This document shows positions 49,579 through 58,687 of a stretch of DNA of 64,000 nt, piece after piece. Below the pieces are notes generated by a model. The model saw only the letters and a list, made by a program, of their open reading frames with translations, did no database searches and was not told the origin of the DNA. Position numbers and translations under genes: made by a program. Source of the stretch: Saccharothrix ecbatanensis (GTDB lineage Bacteria > Actinomycetota > Actinomycetes > Mycobacteriales > Pseudonocardiaceae); contig NZ_JACHMO010000001.1 in assembly GCF_014205015.1 (NCBI RefSeq), positions 6,882,001 to 6,946,000 of the forward strand. Reading direction: 5' to 3'. The number at the start of each line of letters is the position of its first letter. Position 1 is the first letter of the stretch.

Positions 49579-49769
49579 TGAGTACGGTGGCGTAACTGCG
49601 GGAGTACCACCTGTTTGCCGCTGGAGTCGACCGAAGCGCACCAGGTGGGAGGAAGCGTCCCGCACAGTGGTACAGCTGAAACCGGCACGTTGTCGGGCAC
49701 GACTACCCTCGCAAAGGGGGAGGGGCATCAGCCCCTGAGTGGGTGTGAGGAAAGGGATCGGCGTAGGAC

Positions 49770-51656
49770 ATGAGTACCGATGTTGGTAACGGCGCCGCGC
49801 CAAGTGGCACGGAGGTCCGCAAACTCGACCGAGTGGTGATCCGGTTCGCCGGGGACTCCGGTGACGGCATGCAGCTCACGGGTGACCGGTTCACCTCCGA
49901 GGCCGCCGCGTTCGGCAACGACCTCGCCACCCAGCCGAACTTCCCGGCCGAGATCCGGGCGCCTCAGGGCACGCTGCCGGGTGTGTCCAGCTTCCAGCTG
50001 CACTTCGCGGACTACGACATCCTCACTCCCGGCGACCGGCCCGACGTGCTGGTGGCGATGAACCCGGCCGCGTTGAAGGCGAACATCGAGGACCTGCCCA
50101 AGGGCGGGATCCTGATCGTGAACACCGACGAGTTCAGCAAGCGGAACCTGACCAAGGTCGGCTACGCGGCCGACCCGCTGGAGGACCACTCCCTCACCGA
50201 GACCTACCAGGTGCACAAGGTCGCCATGGCCACGCTGACCATCGGCGCCCTGGCGGACACCGGCCTGGGCAAGAAGGACGCGGAACGGGCGAAGAACATG
50301 TTCGCCCTGGGCCTGCTGTCCTGGATGTACCACCGCCCCACCGAGGGCACCGAGCGGTTCCTGCGGGAGAAGTTCGCGAAGAAGCCCGACATCGCCGAGG
50401 CCAACGTGCTGGCGTTCCGGGCGGGCTGGAACTACGGCGAGACCACCGAGTCCTTCGCCGTCACCTACGAAGTCGCCCCCGCCAAGCTGAACGTGGGCAC
50501 CTACCGGCAGATCACCGGCAACACCGCGCTCGCCTACGGGATCGTCGCGGCGGGGCAGCAGTCCGGGCTGCCGGTGGTGCTGGGCACCTACCCCATCACG
50601 CCGGCCTCCGACATCCTGCACGAGTTGTCGCGGCACAAGCAGTTCGGCATCACCACGCTGCAGGCCGAGGACGAGATCGCCGGCATCGGCGCCGCGCTGG
50701 GCGCCTCCTACGGCGGCGCGCTCGGGATCACGTCGACGTCCGGTCCGGGGTTGGCGTTGAAGTCCGAGACCATCGGGCTCGCGGTGATGACCGAACTGCC
50801 GTTGATCATCATCGACGTGCAGCGCGGCGGCCCGTCCACGGGTCTGCCGACCAAGACCGAGCAGGCCGACCTGCTGCAGGCCATGTTCGGCCGCAACGGC
50901 GAGTCCCCGGTGCCGGTCGTCGCCCCCCGCTCACCGTCGGACTGCTTCGACGCCGCCATGGAGGCCGCGCGGATCGCGCTGGTCTACCGCACGCCGGTGC
51001 TGCTGCTGTCGGACGGGGCCATCGCGAACGGCTCCGAGCCGTGGCTGATCCCCGACGTCGCCGACCTGCCCGACCTGACCGTGACGTTCGCCACCGAACC
51101 CAACGCCCCCGACGGCACGTTCTGGCCCTACCTGCGCGACCCGGAGACGCTGGCGCGGCCGTGGGCGGTGCCGGGCACGGCGGGGTTGCAGCACCGCATC
51201 GGCGGGCTGGAGAAGGCCGACGGCACCGGCAACATCTCCTACGACCCCGCCAACCACGACCACATGGTCCGCCTGCGGCAACGCAAGGTCGACGGCATCA
51301 CGGTGCCCGACGTCGTGGTGGACGACCCGACCGGCGACGCCCGCGTGCTGGTCGTCGGCTGGGGCTCCTCCTACGGGCCGATCGGCGCCGCCGCCCGCCG
51401 CGTGCGCAAGCTCGGGATGCCGGTCGCGCACGCGCACCTACGGCACCTCAACCCGTTCCCGCGCAATCTGGGCGAGGTGCTGCGCCGCTATGACCGGGTC
51501 GTGGTGCCGGAGATGAACCTCGGCCAACTCGCCATGCTGCTGCGCGCCAAATACCTGGTCGACGCGATCAGCTACACGAAGGTGCAGGGCCTGCCGTTCA
51601 AGGCCGAAGAGCTTCAGGACGTGCTCGCCGACGTGATCAAGGGAGTGTCGGAATGA
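49770..51656 (+). CDS. korA: 2-oxoglutarate:ferredoxin oxidoreductase alpha subunit
   Basis: A 628-residue fused gamma-alpha subunit of the KorAB oxidoreductase that converts 2-oxoglutarate and CoA to succinyl-CoA with reduced ferredoxin. The N-terminal gamma domain has FAGDSGDGMQLTGDRF, LPGVSSFQLHFADYDI; the alpha part has TYPITPASDILHELSR and QAEDEIAGIGAALGASYGG. ATG 49770 follows GAGGAAAGG. Its stop overlaps korB (ATGA), so the two are coupled. Common in aerobic actinobacteria in place of a classical 2-oxoglutarate dehydrogenase branch. Confidence 0.95.
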   Translation: MSTDVGNGAAPSGTEVRKLDRVVIRFAGDSGDGMQLTGDRFTSEAAAFGNDLATQPNFPAEIRAPQGTLPGVSSFQLHFADYDILTPGDRPDVLVAMNPAALKANIEDLPKGGILIVNTDEFSKRNLTKVGYAADPLEDHSLTETYQVHKVAMATLTIGALADTGLGKKDAERAKNMFALGLLSWMYHRPTEGTERFLREKFAKKPDIAEANVLAFRAGWNYGETTESFAVTYEVAPAKLNVGTYRQITGNTALAYGIVAAGQQSGLPVVLGTYPITPASDILHELSRHKQFGITTLQAEDEIAGIGAALGASYGGALGITSTSGPGLALKSETIGLAVMTELPLIIIDVQRGGPSTGLPTKTEQADLLQAMFGRNGESPVPVVAPRSPSDCFDAAMEAARIALVYRTPVLLLSDGAIANGSEPWLIPDVADLPDLTVTFATEPNAPDGTFWPYLRDPETLARPWAVPGTAGLQHRIGGLEKADGTGNISYDPANHDHMVRLRQRKVDGITVPDVVVDDPTGDARVLVVGWGSSYGPIGAAARRVRKLGMPVAHAHLRHLNPFPRNLGEVLRRYDRVVVPEMNLGQLAMLLRAKYLVDAISYTKVQGLPFKAEELQDVLADVIKGVSE

Positions 51657-52708
51657 CGGCGACGGATCTGGGCCTGCCCGCCCTCGGCGGCCTGGTCGGC
51701 GTGCCCACCGCGGACGAACCGCAGAAGGCCAAGGACTACAAGTCCGACCAGGAAGTCCGCTGGTGCCCCGGCTGCGGCGACTACGTGGTGCTCAACGCCG
51801 TGCAATCGTTCCTGCCCACCCTCGGCCTCAAACGCGAGAACATCGTGTTCGTGTCCGGGATCGGCTGCTCCTCCCGGTTCCCGTACTACATGAACACCTA
51901 CGGCATGCACTCCATCCACGGACGTGCCCCGGCCATCGCGACCGGCCTCGCCGTCGCCCGGCCGGACCTGTCGGTGTGGGTCGTCACCGGCGACGGCGAC
52001 GCGCTGTCCATCGGCGGCAACCACCTCATCCACACCCTGCGCCGCAACGTCAACCTCAAGATCCTGCTGTTCAACAACCGGATCTACGGGCTGACCAAGG
52101 GCCAGTACTCGCCCACCTCCGAAGAGGGCAAAGTCACCAAATCCACCCCCCTCGGATCACTGGACCACCCGTTCAACCCCGTGTCGCTGGCGTTGGGCGC
52201 GGAAGCCACGTTCGTCGGCCGCGCCGTCGACTCCGACCGGGTCGGGCTCACCGAGGTGCTGCGCCAAGCCGCCGAACACCGCGGCACCGCGTTGGTCGAG
52301 ATCTACCAGAACTGCCCCATCTTCAACGACGGCGCGTTCGACGTCCTCAAGGACGAAGCCGAAGCCGCACGGCGGATCATCAACGTCGTCCACGGACAGC
52401 CCATCACCTTCGGCGGCGGCGACTACGCCGTCGTGCGCGAGGGCTTCGGGTTGGGCGTGGCGAAGACGACCGACGTCTCGCCCGAGGACATCGTGGTGCA
52501 CGACGCGACCGACCTGAACCTGTCGTTCGCACTGTCCCGGCTGTCCACCCAGGACCTCCAACACACCGTCACCGGCGTGTTCCGCAACACCGCGCGGACG
52601 ACGTACGACGACGCGGCGCGCGAGCAGGTGGAGCAGGCCAAGGCCGCGAAGAAGGCGGACCTCGGCGCGTTGCTGCACGGCAAGGACACCTGGACCGTGG
52701 CCGGCTAA
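51653..52708 (+). CDS. korB: 2-oxoglutarate:ferredoxin oxidoreductase beta subunit
   Basis: The 351-residue TPP-binding beta subunit. WCPGCGDYVVLN and GIGCSSRF supply the iron-sulfur/TPP pocket cysteines, and GDGDALSIGGNHLIH with NNRIYGLTKGQYSPTS form the TPP-magnesium motif. ATG 51653 overlaps the korA stop by four bases (ATGA). A strong terminator follows, so korAB is a two-gene operon. Confidence 0.95.
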   Translation: MTATDLGLPALGGLVGVPTADEPQKAKDYKSDQEVRWCPGCGDYVVLNAVQSFLPTLGLKRENIVFVSGIGCSSRFPYYMNTYGMHSIHGRAPAIATGLAVARPDLSVWVVTGDGDALSIGGNHLIHTLRRNVNLKILLFNNRIYGLTKGQYSPTSEEGKVTKSTPLGSLDHPFNPVSLALGAEATFVGRAVDSDRVGLTEVLRQAAEHRGTALVEIYQNCPIFNDGAFDVLKDEAEAARRIINVVHGQPITFGGGDYAVVREGFGLGVAKTTDVSPEDIVVHDATDLNLSFALSRLSTQDLQHTVTGVFRNTARTTYDDAAREQVEQAKAAKKADLGALLHGKDTWTVAG

Positions 52709-52726
52709 GCCACCTTTCCAGACAAG

Positions 52727-52764
52727 AGGACCCCTGTTCCGGGAGGCGGAACAGGGGTCCTTTT
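52727..52764 (+). terminator. korAB terminator
   Basis: A perfect 14-bp stem (52727-52740 with 52748-52761), seven-base loop, followed on the plus strand by TTTT and a T-rich stretch: a classical intrinsic terminator. Confidence 0.92.
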
Positions 52765-52796
52765 GCTTTCCCTCCCCAGGGAAGCTGTGGCGGGGC

Positions 52797-54725
52797 CTAC
52801 GGAGCCGGCCGGAAACCGGCCTTCTCGGCGTCCGCCGTGGTGCGGAACCAGACGTCGGCGCGGGTCTCGCGGAAGTTCGCCGACCCGTCGGTGAAGTAGC
52901 GGCGGCCGGTGAGGGTCGCCTTCACCTGGAACTCGGGCGCGGGCGCCAGGCCGTCGGACTTCGGCAGCACCGAGCCGGGGCCGAACGGAGAGCGCGGGTT
53001 GAAGCCCTCCTGCTGGCCCTGGAAGCGGGTGCTGCCGGGCGCGGGCCTGCCGCCGGTGCTGGGGCTGAAACCGACCGGACGCGGGCGCACAGGGCGCGCA
53101 GGTGGCGGCGGAGTGGCGGGCTTCGGCGCGAGCGGTGGGGGCGGAGGCGTGCGCGGGGTGCCCGACTGGCGGGCGGAGCGCTGCGGCAGGCCGTTCGCGG
53201 TCAGCGGGGTGGGGTTGCCGGCCAGCAGTTCGGGCGAGAGCGTCGGCACGAACGGCTGGTCGTCGCCGATCGGTGGCCGGTTCGGGCGCGGCTGGTCGGG
53301 CTCCGGCTCCTGCTCGTGCTCGGACTCCGGCAGCGGCTCGAACAGGCTGCGCGGGCGGGCGGGCTCGGTCTTCTTCGGCTCGGTCTTCTTCGGCTCCGCG
53401 ACCTGGGGTTCGGTGACGATCGGATCGACCGGCTGGGGCTCGACGTCCGCCGGTGGCACGAACGTGGGCTGGAACGGCGGCTCGTCGACCACCTCGGGCT
53501 CGGCCACCACCTCGGGCTCGGCGGCGGCGGGCTCGGGCGCACGGGGCGGCTCCGGCTGTGCGGGCTCCACGAATTCGGGCCGCGACTCCATCGGACCGGA
53601 GTCGACCACGGCCTTCATCACCTCGGTCCGAGGTCCCTCTTCCGGCAGCCCTTCGCCGTGGCGGGCCTCGTGCCGGGACCCACCGCGGCCGGGCTCGACG
53701 TCGACGGGCATGAAGTGGCCGGTCAGGTCGTGCTCGGGCCAGACCTGCGGCTCGTCCTGCCGCCGCTCGCCGTCCACCTGACCGTCCACCTCGGCGATGG
53801 CCTGCGCCAGCGCGGTGGCCGGGATGAGCGCCGTCTCCTCGGCGGACGAGGGCCGTCGTTCCGGCTCGTCCTCCTCCTCGTGGCCCTCGGTGAGCTCGTC
53901 CTCGTCGTAGACCTCCTGGACGGGCTCCTCACGCCACACCTCGCGCGGCTGGAAGACCTCGACCTCCGGTGGGGCGGTCGGCTCGTCCAACGGCGGTGCG
54001 ACCTCGGCGACCGCACCCGCGGGCACGGCCGGCATCACGGTCGTCGCCTCGACGGGCAGCTCGGGCTCGTCGTCGTACTGACGCGGCCGACGGTCCGGCT
54101 CCGGCGCGTTCCGGGTGTCGCGGCCCTCCTCGGGCGTCAGCCGCTCGAACAGGCTGCGCGGCGGCTCGGCGTCGAACTCCGGGAAGTCGTGCTGCTCCTC
54201 GAAGTCGGACAGCGGCCGGTGCTCGTCGTCCAACTCCTCCAGCAGTGCCTCGCGCTGGTCGAGCTTCATGTTCGTCACGTCGTAGCGCGGCGCTTCGAGG
54301 GAAGCCTCGTACCTCGTGCGCTCGGCGCTCGTGTGCTCCGCGTTCGCGTAGTCGACGTTCGGCCGGTCGACGTTTGCGTAGTCGGCGTTCGGGCGCTCTA
54401 CGTTCGCGTAGTCGGCGTTCGGGCGGTCGACCGTCGTGTGCTCGGCGGAGTCGTACCGCGCCGGGTTCGGGGTCAACACCTCGTCCACCAGCGAACGGGA
54501 CGCCTCGACGTGCCAGTTGTCGAACTCGTCCGACGGCGCGGAGGTCGGCCCGACCGAACGGCCCGAGCCGGCCGGTGACGCGGGTCGCGGCGACGTGAGG
54601 AGGCGTTCCTCAAGGTCTTCCAGCTCCCGCTTGGCCGGACGCACCAGGACGAGCCAGGTCAGTGCGGCGCCTGCCACGAAGGACAGCAGGCTCCACAGCC
54701 ACACCTGTCCGAAGAGCGAACTCAC
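52797..54725 (-). CDS. Membrane protein with long disordered region and C-terminal Sunset-type domain
   Basis: A 642-residue protein: N-terminal transmembrane helix (VWLWSLLSFVAGAALTWLVLV), a very long acidic, Pro-rich disordered stretch, and a C-terminal domain of about 45 residues (FQVKATLTGRRYFTDGSANF followed by ADVWFRTTADAEKAGFRP) of the Sunset type found in mycobacterial ArfC and other actinobacterial envelope proteins. The Sunset domain is thought to bind the envelope or metal ions; no function is proven here. GTG 54725 with GGAGG six bases upstream is the start; 54740 is the alternative. Contains a 30-bp in-frame repeat. Confidence 0.82.
   Translation of the reverse strand: MSSLFGQVWLWSLLSFVAGAALTWLVLVRPAKRELEDLEERLLTSPRPASPAGSGRSVGPTSAPSDEFDNWHVEASRSLVDEVLTPNPARYDSAEHTTVDRPNADYANVERPNADYANVDRPNVDYANAEHTSAERTRYEASLEAPRYDVTNMKLDQREALLEELDDEHRPLSDFEEQHDFPEFDAEPPRSLFERLTPEEGRDTRNAPEPDRRPRQYDDEPELPVEATTVMPAVPAGAVAEVAPPLDEPTAPPEVEVFQPREVWREEPVQEVYDEDELTEGHEEEDEPERRPSSAEETALIPATALAQAIAEVDGQVDGERRQDEPQVWPEHDLTGHFMPVDVEPGRGGSRHEARHGEGLPEEGPRTEVMKAVVDSGPMESRPEFVEPAQPEPPRAPEPAAAEPEVVAEPEVVDEPPFQPTFVPPADVEPQPVDPIVTEPQVAEPKKTEPKKTEPARPRSLFEPLPESEHEQEPEPDQPRPNRPPIGDDQPFVPTLSPELLAGNPTPLTANGLPQRSARQSGTPRTPPPPPLAPKPATPPPPARPVRPRPVGFSPSTGGRPAPGSTRFQGQQEGFNPRSPFGPGSVLPKSDGLAPAPEFQVKATLTGRRYFTDGSANFRETRADVWFRTTADAEKAGFRPAP
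54331..54435. repeat. 30-bp in-frame tandem repeat (PNADYANVER type)
   Basis: Three to four degenerate copies encode PNADYANVER/PNADYANVDR/PNVDYANAEH in the disordered part of the Sunset-domain protein. Confidence 0.75.
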
Positions 54726-54910
54726 GGGAGACCCTCCCACTGCTGCTTGTCACACACCCCGACACGCTCCGCTTCCGGATATTCACCCGGTTGGGGAAGC
54801 GCTGCAAAACTACCCTGACCGCCCAGCCCGGCGCGTGGGGCCGGCCGGACCTGCGGCCACAGTCCGATAGTAGGCCACTCGGAGCAACTGACCTGGCAAA
54901 ACGGCTCGCG

Positions 54911-54916
54911 TAGAGT
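54911..54916 (+). promoter_or_regulatory. -10 element of rarD
   Basis: TAGAGT lies seven bases before GTG 54924, with CTGACC (54888-54893) as a fair -35 at 17-base spacing: a leaderless promoter. Confidence 0.5.
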
Positions 54917-54923
54917 AGCCCTT

Positions 54924-55853
54924 GTGCCGCCGTTGACTAGCTCCTCCGCAGTGTCGACGGAAGTCCACCACCCGAACAGGGGAATTGCTTTCGGCGTCGG
55001 CGCCTACTTTTTGTGGGGCATCGTGCCCGCCTACTGGCCGCTGCTCCAACCCGCCGGGTCGGTCGAGATCCTGGCTCACCGGATCGCGTGGTCGCTGGTC
55101 GTGATGGCCGTCATCACCGCCGTGCTGGGGCGTTGGGCGGGTATCCGCAGGCTGTCGGGGCGTGGTTGGGCGATGGTGGCGGCGTCGTCCGTGCTGATCG
55201 CGGTGAACTGGGGTGTCTACATCCACGCGGTCAACACCGGGCACGTGGTGGAGGCCGCCCTCGGGTACTTCATCAACCCGCTCGTGAGCGTGCTGCTCGG
55301 GGTGTTCGTCCTGCGCGAACGCTTGCGGCTGCCGCAGTACGCGGCCCTGGCGATCGCCGTCACCGCCGTCGTGGTGCTCGCGGTGGACTACGGCAGGCTG
55401 CCGTGGATCTCGCTGGTGCTGGCGTGCTCGTTCGGGCTGTACGGGCTGCTGAAGAAGACCGTGCCGCTCGAGGCGACGGCGAGCGTGACGGCGGAGAGCC
55501 TGGTGCTCGCGCCGGTCGCGGTGGGCTACCTGATCTGGCTGGGGCCGGTCGGGACGTTCGCCTCGCACGGGTGGGGTCACGCGCTGATCCTGGCGTCGGC
55601 GGGGTTGGTCACCGCGATCCCGTTGATCCTGTTCGGCGCGGGCGCCCGGCTCGTGCCGCTGGTGACGATGGGCATGCTCCAGTACTTGGCGCCCGTGCTC
55701 CAGTTCGCGTGGGGTGTGTTCGTGATGCACGAGCCGATGCCCGCGTCCCGCTGGTTCGGCTTCGCGCTGGTTTGGGTGGCGTTGGCCGTGTTCACCGTGG
55801 ACGCCGTCCGCGTCCGCCGCCGCGTCCCCATCCCGGCCCCCGAACTCACCTAA
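54924..55853 (+). CDS. rarD: RarD/EamA-family permease
   Basis: A 309-residue ten-helix transporter of the drug/metabolite superfamily (RarD subgroup, chloramphenicol-sensitivity-type). Typical segments are GIAFGVGAYFLWGIVPAYW, EALGYFINPLVSVLLG-like AALGYFINPLVSVLLGVFVL and the C-terminal repeat. Substrate unknown. Translation is probably leaderless from GTG 54924. Confidence 0.9.
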   Translation: MPPLTSSSAVSTEVHHPNRGIAFGVGAYFLWGIVPAYWPLLQPAGSVEILAHRIAWSLVVMAVITAVLGRWAGIRRLSGRGWAMVAASSVLIAVNWGVYIHAVNTGHVVEAALGYFINPLVSVLLGVFVLRERLRLPQYAALAIAVTAVVVLAVDYGRLPWISLVLACSFGLYGLLKKTVPLEATASVTAESLVLAPVAVGYLIWLGPVGTFASHGWGHALILASAGLVTAIPLILFGAGARLVPLVTMGMLQYLAPVLQFAWGVFVMHEPMPASRWFGFALVWVALAVFTVDAVRVRRRVPIPAPELT

Positions 55854-55860
55854 CCCTCCG

Positions 55861-56019
55861 CGTGAGTCCTACGTTCAGAACGCGCGAGTCGTACCTTCAG
55901 GACCACCGTGTCCTACGTTCAGGACCCCCGAATTCAACGCTCAGAACAGTCGATCTTGTACTGAGCGTTGAACTCGGGGGTCGCGAACGTAGGACTCACG
56001 CGTCCTGAACGTAGGACTC
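55861..56019. repeat. Cluster of direct and inverted repeats
   Basis: Variants of a CCTACGTTCAG-type unit occur three times in direct orientation (near 55866, 55891 and 55910) and twice inverted (near 55985 and 56005). In the centre a 22-bp stem (55923-55944 with 55961-55982, one mismatch) forms a large hairpin with a 16-base loop. It lies between two convergent genes and could act as a terminator, but its repeat structure is far richer than needed for that. Confidence 0.75.
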
Positions 56020-56025
56020 ACGGGA

Positions 56026-56069
56026 CCTGGGGGTTCGACACGCGGGGCCTGGGGGTTCGACACGCGGGG
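56026..56069. repeat. 22-bp tandem duplication
   Basis: Two perfect tandem copies of a 22-base unit (56026-56047 and 56048-56069, beginning CCTGGGGGTTCGACACGCGG) lie beside the inverted-repeat cluster, then a G-rich tract to 56090. Confidence 0.9.
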
Positions 56070-56091
56070 GGTGGGGGGTGGGCCGCGGGGG

Positions 56092-57093
56092 TTAGTGGGT
56101 GCGGGTTACGACGTAGTCGCTGACGGCGGCCAGGGCGTCGCGGGCGGCGCCTGGGGGGAGGATCCGGAGGGTGTTGCGGGCGCGGTCGGCGTAGTCGTCG
56201 AGGGTTTGGCGGGCGCGTTGCAGGCCTGGGGACGCGCGGAGGAGGCCGAGAGCCTCGTAGACCTCGGCGTCGTCGGTGATCGGGGCCGCCAGGAGCTTCG
56301 CCAGGCGCGAGTCCGGATCGTCCTGCAACGCGTACAGCATGGGCAGCGTCTTGACGCCCTCGCGGAGGTCCGTGCCGGGTGTCTTGCCGGACTCCTCCGG
56401 CGGTGACGCGATGTCGATGACGTCGTCGGAGATCTGGAACGCCGCCCCGATCACCTCGCCGTACGCGCCCAGCGCCTCGACCTGCTCCTCCGTCGCGTCG
56501 GAGAACATCCCGCCGAACCGGGCCGCCGTGGCGATCAGCGAACCGGTCTTCTCCGCGATCGTGGTCAGGTAGTGCGACACCGGGTCCTCACCGGCACGCG
56601 GACCCATCGTCTCGCGCATCTGCCCGGTCACGAGCTCCGAGAACGTCTCCGCGATGATCCGCGCCGCCCCCGTGCCGAGATCCGCGACCAACGCCGAAGC
56701 GTGCGCGAACAGGTAATCACCGGTGAGGATCGCGATGCTGTTGTCCCACTTGGCATTGGCCGACTCCGCGCCGCGGCGCATGGTGGCCTCGTCCATGACG
56801 TCGTCGTGGTAGAGCGTGGCCAGGTGGGTCAGCTCGATCACCGCGCCGGCCTTGACCACGCTGTCCCGGTCCCACGTGCTGCCGAACTGCGCCGCCAGGA
56901 TGGTGAACAGCGGGCGGATGCGCTTGCCGCCGGCGGTCACCAGGTGCAGGGACGTCTCCATCACCGGGTGGAATTCGCTCTGCACGACGTCGCGCAGCAG
57001 CTCCTCCACCTCGGCGAGCCCGCCCTGTACCAACTCGGCGAGCGCGGGGTCCCCAATACGGAACCCCGCACCCGCCCGCTCGCTGTTTGTCAC
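56092..57093 (-). CDS. Polyprenyl diphosphate synthase
   Basis: A 333-residue all-helical trans-prenyltransferase that makes a long polyprenyl diphosphate, probably the heptaprenyl- to nonaprenyl-type side chain of menaquinone. First Asp-rich motif DDVMD (about residues 96-100) with YHDDVMDEATMRRG; second DDVID (about 222-226) with ISDDVIDIASPPEESG. GTG 57093 has TAGGCT eight bases upstream. It is next to nuoN, which fits a respiratory role. Chain length cannot be read with confidence. Confidence 0.9.
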   Translation of the reverse strand: MTNSERAGAGFRIGDPALAELVQGGLAEVEELLRDVVQSEFHPVMETSLHLVTAGGKRIRPLFTILAAQFGSTWDRDSVVKAGAVIELTHLATLYHDDVMDEATMRRGAESANAKWDNSIAILTGDYLFAHASALVADLGTGAARIIAETFSELVTGQMRETMGPRAGEDPVSHYLTTIAEKTGSLIATAARFGGMFSDATEEQVEALGAYGEVIGAAFQISDDVIDIASPPEESGKTPGTDLREGVKTLPMLYALQDDPDSRLAKLLAAPITDDAEVYEALGLLRASPGLQRARQTLDDYADRARNTLRILPPGAARDALAAVSDYVVTRTH

Positions 57094-57101
57094 AGGGGCA
57101 G

Positions 57102-57107
57102 AGCCTA
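57102..57107 (-). promoter_or_regulatory. -10 element of the prenyl synthase gene
   Basis: TAGGCT lies eight bases before the GTG start on the minus strand; leaderless. Confidence 0.45.
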
Positions 57108-57114
57108 CGTACCA

Positions 57115-58686
57115 CTAGAAGATGAACACTCCGGCCCCCGCCCATTCCAGGACGTCGGGCGGGTAGACACCGAGCACCAGCGTGATCGCCGCGCCGAGGG
57201 TGATCGCGATCGCCGTGAAAGCACCCGGCACGCTCACCGTCGGGCCGTCCGCCGCGGGCTCGCTGAAGTACATCAGCACGATCACCCGCAGGTAGAAGAA
57301 CGCCGCCACCGCGCTCGCCACCAGCGCGATCACCACGAGCGGCGTCATGTCGGCCTCGATCGCCGCCGCGAACACAGCGAACTTGCCGATGAACCCGCTC
57401 GTCAGCGGCAGACCCGCGAGGGCCAGCAGCAGGAACGTGAACACACCGGCGGCGACCGGCGAACGCTTGGCCAGACCCGCCCACTGGGACAGGTGCGTGG
57501 CCTCGCCGTCGGCGTTGCGCACCAGGCTGACCACACCGAACGCGGCAATCGTGGTGAAGCCGTAGGCCAGCAGGTAGAACATCGTGCCGGACAGGCCCGC
57601 GTCGTTCAGCGAGATCGCGCCGACCAGCAGGAAGCCGGCGTGCGCCACGGACGAGTAGGCGATCATCCGCTTCACGTCGGTCTGGGTCAGGCCGAGCACC
57701 GCGCCGATCACCATGGACGCGATCGCCACGGCCCACAGGACGCCGTTCCACTCCCAGCTCGACCGCTCGAACGCGCCGTAGAGCACGCGCAGGATCCCGC
57801 CGAACGCGGCGACCTTGGTGCACGACGCCATGAACGCCGTGACCGGAGTGGGCGAGCCCTGGTAGACGTCCGGCGTCCACGAGTGGAACGGGCCGACCGA
57901 CGCCTTGAACAGCAGACCCACGATCAGCAGCCCGAAGCCCGCGTAAAGCAACGTGTCCGAACGGTCCGTCGCCGTGGTCGCGCTCGCGATGTCGGCCAGC
58001 TTCACCGAGCCCGCGAAGCCGTACAGCAGGGCCAGGCCGTACAGGAAGAACGCCGACGCGAACGCGCCGAGCAGGAAGTACTTGACCGCGGCCTCCTGCG
58101 ACAACAGGCGACGACGACGCGCCAGACCCGCCATCAGGTACAGCGGCAGCGACATCACTTCCAGCGCGATGAACATGGTGAGCAGGTCGTTCGCCGCGAC
58201 GAAGACCATCATGCCGCCGAGCGCGAACAGCGTCAGCGGGAAGACCTCGGTCTGCATCTCCCGCCGGCGCAGCTGCTCGCGCAGGCCGCCCACCGCGCCG
58301 GGCAGGATCGAGGCGTCCGCCACGATCGCGCCGCCCGGCTCGACCGACCGGTCCGCGATGAGCAGCACCGAGCCGAGGCCGAGCATGAGCAGCGTGGCCC
58401 ACAGGAAGATCACCGGCTGGTCGACCGCGACGGTGCCCGCGAAGGTGATCTTGCCCTGCTCCGGGGTGCCTTCGGCGACCGCGTACTGGAGCAGCACGAG
58501 ACCGGCGGCGACCAGCGTGGCGAGGGTCAGCACGACCTGTGCCGACCACCGCGTGGCCTTCGGCAGGAACGCCTCCACCAACACGCTGAGGCAGGCCGCG
58601 CCGAGGACGATCAGCAACGGCGCGACGGCCCCGTAGTCGATCTCCGGGGCTTGCAGCCGCTCCACTTGCGAGAGGAACGTCGTCAC
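57115..58686 (-). CDS. nuoN: NADH-quinone oxidoreductase subunit N
   Basis: A 523-residue antiporter-like proton-pumping subunit of complex I in the inner membrane, with about 14 helices. The conserved Lys/Glu helices are visible around GSPTPVTAFMASCTKVAAF and AYSSVAHAGFLLVGAI. GTG 58686 starts it, directly after nuoM. It is the last gene of the nuo operon; the prenyl synthase gene starts 22 bases beyond its stop. Confidence 0.96.
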   Translation of the reverse strand: MTTFLSQVERLQAPEIDYGAVAPLLIVLGAACLSVLVEAFLPKATRWSAQVVLTLATLVAAGLVLLQYAVAEGTPEQGKITFAGTVAVDQPVIFLWATLLMLGLGSVLLIADRSVEPGGAIVADASILPGAVGGLREQLRRREMQTEVFPLTLFALGGMMVFVAANDLLTMFIALEVMSLPLYLMAGLARRRRLLSQEAAVKYFLLGAFASAFFLYGLALLYGFAGSVKLADIASATTATDRSDTLLYAGFGLLIVGLLFKASVGPFHSWTPDVYQGSPTPVTAFMASCTKVAAFGGILRVLYGAFERSSWEWNGVLWAVAIASMVIGAVLGLTQTDVKRMIAYSSVAHAGFLLVGAISLNDAGLSGTMFYLLAYGFTTIAAFGVVSLVRNADGEATHLSQWAGLAKRSPVAAGVFTFLLLALAGLPLTSGFIGKFAVFAAAIEADMTPLVVIALVASAVAAFFYLRVIVLMYFSEPAADGPTVSVPGAFTAIAITLGAAITLVLGVYPPDVLEWAGAGVFIF

Positions 58687-58687
58687 G

